37,558 nt of DNA from Hormoscilla sp. SP12CHS1 (GTDB lineage Bacteria > Cyanobacteriota > Cyanobacteriia > Cyanobacteriales > Desertifilaceae), in contig JACOMV010000004.1 of NCBI GenBank assembly GCA_014324065.1, forward strand, positions 1-37,558, written 5' to 3'. The position numbers and the translations under genes are program-made. This document shows positions 7,354-14,088 of this stretch, piece after piece; position 1 is the first letter of the stretch; each line of letters begins with the position of its first letter. The notes beneath the pieces are model-generated. The model did no database searches and was not told where the DNA came from. It saw nothing but the letters and a program-made list of their open reading frames with translations.

Positions 7354-8169
7354 TTACATTACCTCTAGACTCCCTTTGTTCATATTTACTGTATTGCCTG
7401 ACAACTCGACACTCGCTGAACCCTTCTTTAAGTTAATTGCCGAAGATGTTATTTCCACCACTGCCGCTGTTGTCTTACTCATTTTTACCCCTGAGTCCGA
7501 TAGCTGTACCTTTGCTTGATCCTTCTCTAGGTTAAACGCACTTTCCGTCAATTCCGCGATCGACTTGCTCTTCTTTAATCGCATCTTGTCTTTATTCAGT
7601 TCAACTTCCACCTGCTTTTCCGCCAGCTTGATGCTCTCTTCCGTAATCATCACTATAGATTCCTTTCCGTTCTTTAACTCAATCTCCTTTTCTGTTAATT
7701 TCACCGTCGTCTTATTGTTATTGTTAATTTCAATTCCCTTGTCATTAAATAACACTTTCAGGGGTTTATCCACCACCGGTTTCCCTACCTCCACTGACAG
7801 ATATTTTTCCCCTTTGCTCAGACTCCTGACCGCGATCGTGACTCCGGAGGTCTTAAACACCTGACACTTCTCTGGTTCACCTGCTACAGTAGCATCAGCA
7901 GCTTTTTGAGGCATTTCTGTTGAGCCCCAGAAACAGCCTGTCCAAATTGGCCTATCTATATTGCCTCCCTCGAATTCTACCCAGACATTCGATCCTTTCG
8001 GCGGGATGGTAAATATGCCAATATCTTTGCCTGCGTAGGGGACGCATGGTTCCGCCCAGAGGCGCTTGTCTCCCAAGACTGACGGCACGCTCACCTCAAT
8101 GCGGCCTCGCTTGTTCATATCTGTGGTATTTGTAACTTTGCCGCGATATTTGCCAAATACTTTATTCAT
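7354..8169 (-). CDS. eCIS spike protein, gpV/gp5-like (first copy)
   Basis: 271 residues. The first 90 form the OB-fold of phage baseplate assembly protein V/gp5 (FGKYRGKVTN, PCVPYAGKDIG, FTIPPKGSNVWVEFEGGN, RPIWTGCFWG). From about residue 130 to the end short alternating strands repeat every 16-17 residues (as in KLTEKEIELKNGKES), the pattern of the triple-stranded beta-helix that makes the membrane-piercing needle. The protein would trimerise below the hub. It is the last gene of the minus-strand block; its ATG overlaps the hub gene's TGA as ATGA, implying translational coupling. The C-terminus carries no toxin domain. A paralogue lies at 12586-13428 on the other strand. Confidence 0.9.
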   Translation of the reverse strand: MNKVFGKYRGKVTNTTDMNKRGRIEVSVPSVLGDKRLWAEPCVPYAGKDIGIFTIPPKGSNVWVEFEGGNIDRPIWTGCFWGSTEMPQKAADATVAGEPEKCQVFKTSGVTIAVRSLSKGEKYLSVEVGKPVVDKPLKVLFNDKGIEINNNNKTTVKLTEKEIELKNGKESIVMITEESIKLAEKQVEVELNKDKMRLKKSKSIAELTESAFNLEKDQAKVQLSDSGVKMSKTTAAVVEITSSAINLKKGSASVELSGNTVNMNKGSLEVM

Positions 8170-9296
8170 GGTATGACTACTGGAACAGTTGCACCTAAAC
8201 CTTCACGGGTCAAAGTGAAGCTCTGTTTATATTTTCCTCGCTCTAACTTATGAGTGACGCTTTTGACATAATAGAGCCCGTCGTAACTTAAGCCTACCCC
8301 TCGCAAACCCACTAAACCCCGAGCCCTGAGCAAACTACCATAATTCTTGGAATCAAGTTCTCCCTTGACTGTGACTACTTTGTCTAGAGACATATCGGTT
8401 ATGGACTGGGCCTTGGCTTTCGCCTGGGACTGATCGAACCCCTGGGCTGAAAGCAAGCGCTTGCGCACATATGCCTGCTTCAAGCCTGAGGAAGTGGCCA
8501 GGGGCGGATGCTTGCTCTTGGATGATTTTACCTCCTGGGACTTATTGTTTTTATGGTCTTGCAATTCTCCAGATGCCTCGGTAGCAGCTAGGGCGTCATA
8601 CTGGAAGTTAATTGAGTCCACATTGGAGTGCCACCCCATATTTACCGATAGGGCTGGCTGGGGTACCCCCAACTTCTCCTGCGGTCCCCAATAGCCCGTG
8701 TTCGTACCCGGAGCTGGTCCCGGGGAAATATAAAACACATAGCCATTCTTCTGGGCCATCTCCAAAATGTATTCTAGGTCAGTGCCCCGCTGGGTCGGAA
8801 TATATTCTGTTGGTAAGGGGGGCTTGTCCCCTACAGGGGGAATTACTTTGGGAATTATCCCGTATTGGGCATAGGTGCCGATGATTTTGCTGACGATCGT
8901 CGTTTGATTCTGGGATGGATGCTGTAGGATTTTTTCCTCCAGATCCATCATTACGCTCACGTCTTCCCCCGTCACTACGATGGTTGAAGACACCCCTGGT
9001 TCCGTACTCGGTTGGAGTTGCTGGTTGGTTATTATGCCATCGCTGAGCACGTGGGGTATGCCGTTGAATATTACCACCAGGATGACGCGGTTAAACTGCT
9101 TGAGATCCGAAAGCAGGGGATAATCTAGAACTGACATCCCATTGCGATTGGCATTAAAGCTCATCTGAAACCCCGATCGCCCGGTATCGCTGTTGGTTAC
9201 TTCGACGCTAGCTAGGGATTCCAGCAGCAAGCGGGATGCTGGCACTGGCACTGTCTTGCCTATTAGTATAGTCAGTTGTACGCCCAGGAAGATCAT
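8166..9296 (-). CDS. eCIS baseplate hub, gpD/gp27-like (late control D family)
   Basis: 376 residues. The start (VQLTILIGKTVPVP) and the body (NRVILVVIFNGIPHVLSDGIIT, VTGEDVSVMMDLEEK, RGTDLEYILEMAQKNGYVFYI, YVKSVTHKLERGKYKQSFTLTREG) match the hub proteins that connect the tube to the spike. In Afp and related systems the hub and spike are often fused as one VgrG-like protein (Afp8); here they are two coupled genes with a 4-base overlap. Residues 240-270 form a Lys/Ser-rich linker, probably a loop. It is third in the minus-strand operon. Confidence 0.88.
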   Translation of the reverse strand: MIFLGVQLTILIGKTVPVPASRLLLESLASVEVTNSDTGRSGFQMSFNANRNGMSVLDYPLLSDLKQFNRVILVVIFNGIPHVLSDGIITNQQLQPSTEPGVSSTIVVTGEDVSVMMDLEEKILQHPSQNQTTIVSKIIGTYAQYGIIPKVIPPVGDKPPLPTEYIPTQRGTDLEYILEMAQKNGYVFYISPGPAPGTNTGYWGPQEKLGVPQPALSVNMGWHSNVDSINFQYDALAATEASGELQDHKNNKSQEVKSSKSKHPPLATSSGLKQAYVRKRLLSAQGFDQSQAKAKAQSITDMSLDKVVTVKGELDSKNYGSLLRARGLVGLRGVGLSYDGLYYVKSVTHKLERGKYKQSFTLTREGLGATVPVVIP

Positions 9297-9317
9297 TTTT
9301 CTGTTTGGGGGTAATTG

Positions 9318-9620
9318 TTAAAAAGTTCCCTGAATATATGGCTGCGGTACCCGGATCTGTTTCCCCGGAGTGGCTGCCAGATCGAAGGGGTTCATCGTGT
9401 TGTTCGCATCGCACACCTGCCAGAACATTTCTGGAGACCCGATGTACCTGTTCGCGATCGCGTCCAGCCGATCTCCCTCTGTTACCGTCACTTCTAAGAG
9501 CAACGTCAGCTTTTCACTCTGAGGCAGAAATCGCCGACGCTTGTAGGCTACGATTTTACCCCCTGCCTTTGTGAAGTTGGCTGTCTCTAGATTGTAGTAA
9601 CGGCTTGTTTCTGCTAACAT
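9318..9620 (-). CDS. LysM-type / tail protein X-like baseplate protein
   Basis: 100 residues. After a strand-rich N-terminus (YYNLETANFTKAGGKIVAYKRRRFLP) comes a LysM-like module, VTEGDRLDAIANRYIGSPEMFWQVCDANNTMNPFDLAATPGKQIRVP, spanning two stretches of conserved turn residues. In phage P2 (gpX) and in eCIS (the C-terminal part of Afp7 or gp53-like proteins) this module ties hub, tube and wedge together. It lies between the tube-adaptor and hub genes with short gaps, in the same operon. In this context the LysM fold is a structural adaptor, not a cell-wall binder. Confidence 0.82.
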   Translation of the reverse strand: MLAETSRYYNLETANFTKAGGKIVAYKRRRFLPQSEKLTLLLEVTVTEGDRLDAIANRYIGSPEMFWQVCDANNTMNPFDLAATPGKQIRVPQPYIQGTF

Positions 9621-9645
9621 GGTTTTTTCTCCCTCTACTTCCGGT

Positions 9646-10278
9646 CTATCCTGTCACCAGACTGCTGACATCACTGACAGTGTTCATTACTGCCATCAGT
9701 TCCTTAATTATCTGATGACCCATAAATATTGAACCACCTGCGCTTAACAATTTCAATTCGCTATAGGTGAGCACTTGCATCTCTAGGCTCACTTCCGAGC
9801 GGATCGGATTCAGATTCACATCATAGGCTTGTTCTTCTATGGACATGCTCTTGATCCGCACTGGCACGATCCGCTTTATTCCCCACATAAACACCGTTAA
9901 TGGCGGGCTTTTGGACAATATCTCTAGAGTTCCTGCCAGCATCATTGCTTCCTGGGCAATTACGTCCACGCTCATGGGATATATTAATGTTTCTAAGGCT
10001 GCTAGCTGGGGGTGTATTCCTAGACTGGTTGCTGTGCCATCTCCCTTTTCTAGTTGATCGGTGGCATCTATTTCAATTTTGACACTGATTGTTTCTTCTG
10101 GTGGTTGGCTGATTTTCGTTCCCTCAGTGTTTTCATAACCAGCTATCCGGGAAGTCAGTGTCCGCGTCATTGTCTCTGGATTATATTGGAACACAATCAC
10201 GTTGGGTAGCGGTATCAAGGGGTCGATCGAGGCTATTGCCCCCTTCAGGGTACGCGGCGAACCGGGAAATGAACTCAT
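9646..10278 (-). CDS. eCIS tube/spike adaptor (CIS tube N-terminal domain, Afp7-like)
   Basis: 210 residues. The opening (GAIASIDP, then VIVFQYNPETMTRTLTSR) is typical of the CIS tube-like proteins found in eCIS loci next to LysM proteins. The core continues with SVKIEIDATDQLEKG, a PLTVFMWG strand, and the run VRIKSMSIEEQAYDVNLNP followed by an EVSLEMQVLT strand, a tube-like beta barrel. It probably forms the first ring under the tail tube. The usual Afp7 also contains LysM; here LysM is a separate gene just downstream. It is the first gene of the minus-strand operon; the promoter should lie in 10280-10400, where I see only weak AT-rich candidates. Confidence 0.82.
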   Translation of the reverse strand: MSSFPGSPRTLKGAIASIDPLIPLPNVIVFQYNPETMTRTLTSRIAGYENTEGTKISQPPEETISVKIEIDATDQLEKGDGTATSLGIHPQLAALETLIYPMSVDVIAQEAMMLAGTLEILSKSPPLTVFMWGIKRIVPVRIKSMSIEEQAYDVNLNPIRSEVSLEMQVLTYSELKLLSAGGSIFMGHQIIKELMAVMNTVSDVSSLVTG

Positions 10279-10423
10279 TAATTCTTTGAGTAAGTTAACT
10301 ACAACCTATTTTATCGGAATTCGCTTCCTCTAAGGTAACTTGTTACATTTTTTCGGTAATTGTCACAAAATGTTATATTGGTGACCAGGACATCAACCGG
10401 TAGTTGTCCCATCCAAGCTTTGG

Positions 10424-10584
10424 GGGAGCCGGGAGCCGGGAGAGGGAAGGGTGGGAGGAGGGGGAAGGGTGGGAGGAGGGGTGGGAAGAGGGAGAAGGGG
10501 TGGGAAGAGGGAGAAGGGTGGGAGGACTATCTACACTCCCCACACTCCCTACACTCCCCACACTCCCCACACTCCCCACACTCC
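10424..10584. repeat. G-rich tandem tract followed by 9-bp C-rich tandem
   Basis: From 10424 to about 10525 the plus strand is almost all purine, with repeated GGGAAGGGTGGGAGGA and GGGAAGAGGGAGAAG units; it contains many GGG runs able to form G-quadruplexes. From 10532 to 10584 follow six 9-bp units, YACACTCCC. The second part can pair partly with the first, so the tract could also form a large imperfect hairpin. Confidence 0.8.
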
Positions 10585-11261
10585 GGAAGGGGAGTTAGGA
10601 CGATCGCCTCTCCCATACATCGGAGCGATATCGCCCGCTAGCATCTATGAGATACATTGCAAAATATACTCACTTTGAGAGCCTTCTCAATAAAAGTCTA
10701 AATTTTTCTTCACGAGTTTTTTTTGACTATATATGTGATATTGTAGGGAATTTGAGTGGGATTTGGGTGAAATTTTGGTGAAATTTGGGTCGGGGCAGTG
10801 TGGTCGCAGCTTCGTTTTTGTTTTGCAACTGTTGTGCGGACAATCGCTCTCAAGAACCTCAAAGTTTTGACCAATGAGCCAGTAATGAGGTTTTTTCGCA
10901 AAACTACTTATTTACTTGCCTTGACATGCTCCCTGGCGCACAACTTTCGCCCTCACTACAAACCTCAGAAAAATCGGAGCCATTACGGCTCGACTAATGT
11001 CCATTTGTCAGTTGTGATTTTTCTGGTATATGGTCACTACCAGCCTATATTCTGTGGTTGCAAATCATCCCGTCGTTGTGCAACAATCGCGATTATCCCC
11101 CCCTCGCAATGACAAGCTATATCCAAAACTTTGAAGTATTGCTTTTCCCCCAATAAGAGGATACGCCGGTAGTTGTCAGTTGTCAATTGCCAATACTTCA
11201 GGTCGATAATGGGTCAGACCCCCCAATTACCCCACAGTATCATGTAATAATACTCTGGATA

Positions 11262-11425
11262 CTTTAGGGAACGCTTAACCGGGAACACCGAACGGGGAAC
11301 GGGAACGGAGAACACCGAATGTAGCCATTAGGCAAGCAGTGTCAGGGGAGAGCGAACCTTAAGGCGAAGTTAGCCGGGGAGGCTGACTCACCGAAAAAAT
11401 GATGTCAGATAGCTGTAACCCAAGC
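11262..11425 (+). ncRNA. Probable relic of a group II intron (domain I-like)
   Basis: A core around 11335-11425, including GTGTCAGGGGAGAGCGAACC, TTAAGGCGAAGTTAGCC, GGGGAGGCTGACTCACCG and TGTAACCCAAGCGGAAG, resembles the conserved domain I segments of bacterial group II introns as I remember them. GGGAAC-type tandem repeats lie just before it. I find no reverse transcriptase gene and no domain V hairpin downstream, so it would be an inactive fragment. The identification rests on memory of the consensus only. Confidence 0.45.
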
Positions 11426-11642
11426 GGAAGTGGTGCTTCACTGGCTCGAAAAACTGTCCAGAGTATTGATGTCAGGACTGACGGTATCCACCCCCAACAA
11501 CTTTGACCAGCAGGATCTGCTGGCAATAAATAATGCTCAAACCCTTGTGGGGCAATACTTTCAGCTCTTCAAGTCAAGGCAGGATAAAAAATCCCAAAAT
11601 TTTGTCAGAAAAGCCCCCCTTAAACGTCTTATATAAGGTGAT

Positions 11643-11665
11643 GCTCAACCAAGTAGCGGTTGAGC
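11643..11665. repeat. 8-bp stem hairpin
   Basis: GCTCAACC and GGTTGAGC enclose AAGTAGC. There is no T run after it. It lies between the intron-like relic and the duplicated segments. Confidence 0.5.
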
Positions 11666-11775
11666 TGAGCTAGCTTTACGCTGGACTACTTCGGGCTGCG
11701 GTTTGGCGATCGCCTGCCTTAACTCATATCTTGCACCTGTCGCAATAAGCAGCCTCTGGTTAAAAATCGAGGCTA

Positions 11776-11930
11776 AAATCGCCAGTCTACCAAAGGAGAC
11801 TAAATCCTTTCTCTATAAGGCTTTCAGTCGGTTTTCAACCGACTTGGCGCCTCGAAACCTGGCTCCCGCCTGGTAACGCGCGTGGGTTTGAACCCACGGC
11901 GGGCCATGAGGCTTATCGAGAATGGTGCAA
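11776..11930 (-). mobile_element. Probable right-end relic of an IS200/IS605-type element
   Basis: Two short, tight hairpins lie close together: AGTCGGTT-TTC-AACCGACT (11826-11844) and CGTGGGTT-TG-AACCCACG (11881-11898). Read on the minus strand, the order (a hairpin with GGGTTCAAACCC, GGCGC, then GGTTGAAAACCGAC and AAAGCCTTATAGAG) is one I associate with the 3' ends of cyanobacterial tnpB elements, where the end overlaps the omega-RNA scaffold. No tnpA or tnpB coding remains nearby. Family assignment is inference. Confidence 0.4.
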
Positions 11931-11950
11931 AATCTCAGGATAAGAGAGTA

Positions 11951-12556
11951 AAGTATTTTGACAACTTGGATATATTGTTGGTGATGGAGACGGTGCACCA
12001 ACAACTAACAACCAATAACTGAGAATTGACAACTGATAACCAACAACGGCAATCAGGTTGGGCCACAAAAATCAGCGTTCTCTGATAAAAGTATTTGGGA
12101 AATGATGTTGACAATCCTGCTAGCATACCCTAATATATGGTTAGCATTTTCCGGCGGCGCTCGTCGGAGGATCAAAAATACTTGTTTATTGCTCCCGACA
12201 TGCTCCCTACGCTCGACTACTTCGGGCTGCGGTTTGGCGATCGCTTGCCTGACTATTTACCATTTCTGGATAAGAAGTATTTTGACAACTTGGATATACT
12301 GCCGGTGACGGTGCTAACAACCAATAACATTGACAACCAACAAGGGCAATCAGGTTAGGCCACAAAAAATCAGCGTTATCTGACAGAAATGGGAAATGAT
12401 GTTGACAATCCTGCTAGCATAATCTAATACTATATGGTTAGCGTTTTTCGGCGGGGATCGTCGGCGGAGCAAAAATACTTGTTTATTGCTCCAGGCAGGC
12501 TCCCTATGCTAGACGACTTCGGGTGCATCCCATATTTGCCTCGCCGCTACGAACCC
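11951..12556. repeat. Two diverged copies of an about 324-bp direct repeat
   Basis: The copies begin with AAGTATTTTGACAACTTGGA at 11951 and 12275. They share the blocks ACAACCAATAAC, CAATCAGGTTRGGCCACAAA, TGGGAAATGATGTTGACAAT, CCTGCTAGCATA, ATACTTGTTTATTGCTCC and GGCTCCCTA-type sequence. The second copy is shorter. A third partial copy (CAGGTTGGGCCACAAAAAAT at 12557) runs into the start of the second spike gene. A related GACTACTTCGGGCTGCGGTT block also occurs near 11683 and 12207. Frames inside the repeats are short and broken. Confidence 0.75.
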
Positions 12557-12585
12557 CAGGTTGGGCCACAAAAAATCAGCGTCCT

Positions 12586-13428
12586 ATGACAGAATTTTTT
12601 GGGAAATATCGCGGTACAGTCAAAAATAATCAAGACCCCAGCAAGCTGGGCAGACTTCAAGTAAGCGTGCCCGAGGTTCTGGACACAGATAACAAAAACT
12701 GGGCCCTGCCTTGCGTACCCTACGCTGGCAAAGATATAGGGATGTTTACAATCCCGCCAAAAGGCGCTAAGGTCTGGGTAGAATTTGAGGGCGGCAATCG
12801 AAATCGCCCGATTTGGACCGGCTGTTTCTGGGGAGATAATGAACTGCCTAAAGAAGCGGAGGTGGCTTACGAACAAAATAACGATCCAGCGGAGATTCAA
12901 GTTTTTAAGACTGAAGAACTCATTCTCATCTTGAGTAGGCGAAAGCAAAAAGAAGGGGTGACCTTGGAAGTAAAAATGCCTAAAAAGGATAAACAGAATG
13001 AGAAAAGGTTGCTGAAAGTGGTGTTAAATAAGGAGGGGATTGAAATCAAGAACGATAAGGAAACGCTGTTAAAAATGACAGAAGAGTTGCTGGAGTTTAA
13101 AAATCAGGAAACAATAGTGGATGTTGCAGCTAAGCATATCCAACTGAAGGAGAAGGAAGAGGGGGAGTTGAAGCTGGTGGCAGAGGGGATTGAATTGAAG
13201 AAAAAATCAGCAACGGCAAATTTGACCGAGGATGGCATTCAGCTAAAGAACGGTAAGTCAGAGGTAAAATTAGCTTCATCAGGGATAAAAATAAGCAATG
13301 ATGGCTCATCTGTAGAGGTGGACTCGAATAAAGTCAATGTCAAGAACAAAGCTGGGGCTGGCCTTAACCTATCTCAGGTGAAAGTAAAGATTGAAAACGG
13401 GACGGGTGCGGAACTAGAAGTAATGTAA
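12586..13428 (+). CDS. eCIS spike protein, gpV/gp5-like (second copy)
   Basis: 280 residues from ATG 12586. That start is chosen because MTEFFGKYRG aligns with MNKVFGKYRG of the first copy; an upstream ATG at 12523 adds 21 unrelated residues. The OB-fold (PCVPYAGKDIG, FTIPPKGAKVWVEFEGGN, RPIWTGCFWG) is followed by a Lys/Glu-rich beta-helix from about residue 125 (KEGIEIKNDKETLLKM, ELLEFKNQETIV and so on) ending in ELEVM like the first copy. The two proteins differ mostly in the needle part. It lies upstream of the wedge genes rather than beside a hub gene. No clear ribosome binding site is visible, and its start lies inside the third copy of the upstream repeat. Confidence 0.88.
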   Translation: MTEFFGKYRGTVKNNQDPSKLGRLQVSVPEVLDTDNKNWALPCVPYAGKDIGMFTIPPKGAKVWVEFEGGNRNRPIWTGCFWGDNELPKEAEVAYEQNNDPAEIQVFKTEELILILSRRKQKEGVTLEVKMPKKDKQNEKRLLKVVLNKEGIEIKNDKETLLKMTEELLEFKNQETIVDVAAKHIQLKEKEEGELKLVAEGIELKKKSATANLTEDGIQLKNGKSEVKLASSGIKISNDGSSVEVDSNKVNVKNKAGAGLNLSQVKVKIENGTGAELEVM

Positions 13429-13512
13429 GTTGTGAATGGTAAGTTATGAGTAGGGTTGCCGAGTTTTTAAGCCACCGGTGAGACATATGATGACAGCGCA
13501 GTGAGAGAGTTA

Positions 13513-13705
13513 TATAGTAAGTCTAAATGATTTATGCAACTGAGATGGCGTTGAAACTATTATCAGGCGGTGAGATTGCTTATGGGTATCTTTACGGAGA
13601 TCATTAACATGTCGATTTAGACTCCCCTCGCAATGATAAATTATAGTTTTTGAAGTATGTGTCCCCACTTACAAAAATTTGCACAAATGATTTAGACGCA
13701 CTATA
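13513..13705. mobile_element. MITE-like element with 25-bp terminal inverted repeats
   Basis: The left end 13513-13537 and the right end 13681-13705 are inverted copies with four differences, reading TATAGTGCGTCTAAATCATT on the reverse of the right end. The outer TATAG would fit TA-targeting IS630/Tc1-type elements. The 193-bp element has no coding capacity. It fills most of the gap between the second spike gene and gp25. Confidence 0.65.
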
Positions 13706-13707
13706 GC
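13679..13707 (+). promoter_or_regulatory. Possible promoter formed by the MITE right end
   Basis: TTGCAC (13679-13684) and TATAGC (13702-13707) are separated by 17 bases and overlap the right inverted repeat. The gp25 start codon is only 18 bases beyond the -10, so the leader would be very short. It may instead be coincidental. Confidence 0.25.
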
Positions 13708-13725
13708 TAAAATTAAAATTGACAA

Positions 13726-14088
13726 ATGGAAATAGCATATCCTTTCCAGATAGACGATCGCAACCGCATAGCGGAAGCAGACTGGTCGGAACATATCCGC
13801 CAGATGATCGAGCAAGTGCTCTTCACCACCCCGGGAGAACGAGTTAACCGGCCAACCTTTGGCTCCGGTCTCATGCAGTTGATTTTTGCTCCCAATAGTC
13901 AAGACCTGAATAGTGCGGTAGAGTTGATGGTACAAGGAGCTTTGCAGGAGTGGTTAGGAGAACTGATTCAGGTGGAAAGTCTGGTAGTGGAGACTGAAGA
14001 GACTAAGTTAAAGGTGACAGTTACATATATAATTAGACGCAATCAGCAACGGGAAGTGGCCCAGTTCGAGCAAGGAGGGTCTCTATGA
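13726..14088 (+). CDS. Baseplate wedge protein, gp25-like (gpW/GP25)
   Basis: 120 residues. It carries the family signature: an N-terminal YPFQIDDRNRIAEADW region, then HIRQMIEQVLFTTPGERVNRP and FGSGLMQLIF, and a C-terminal strand-turn-strand (VESLVVETEETKLKVTVTYIIR). gp25 proteins sit where wedge and first sheath ring meet and help trigger sheath assembly and contraction. The stop overlaps the ATG of the next gene by four bases. Length is normal for the family. Confidence 0.92.
   Translation: MEIAYPFQIDDRNRIAEADWSEHIRQMIEQVLFTTPGERVNRPTFGSGLMQLIFAPNSQDLNSAVELMVQGALQEWLGELIQVESLVVETEETKLKVTVTYIIRRNQQREVAQFEQGGSL

Larger units (their letters stand above)
10279..12585. other. Divergent spacer between the two eCIS blocks
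   Basis: About 2.3 kb without a credible protein gene. It contains, in order, a purine/pyrimidine tandem tract, a stretch with little structure (10585-11261) apart from a short TTGGGTGAAAT-type tandem near 10755, a probable group II intron relic, hairpins, a probable IS200/IS605 end, and duplicated sequence leading into the second spike gene. Transcription of both blocks should start from here, but the repeats make individual promoters hard to pick. Confidence 0.6.

Noticed and set aside
10360-10678. Plus- and minus-strand frames across the G-rich/C-rich tract
   Set aside because: The translations are pure low-complexity repeats without start signals.
10798-11112. Frame of 104 codons in the divergent spacer
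   Set aside because: It is Cys/His/Arg-rich with no domain or start signal, and it lies in repeat-bearing DNA.
12137-12358. Frame of 73 codons inside the duplicated spacer
   Set aside because: It crosses the boundary of two repeat copies, and the equivalent frame is broken in the other copy.
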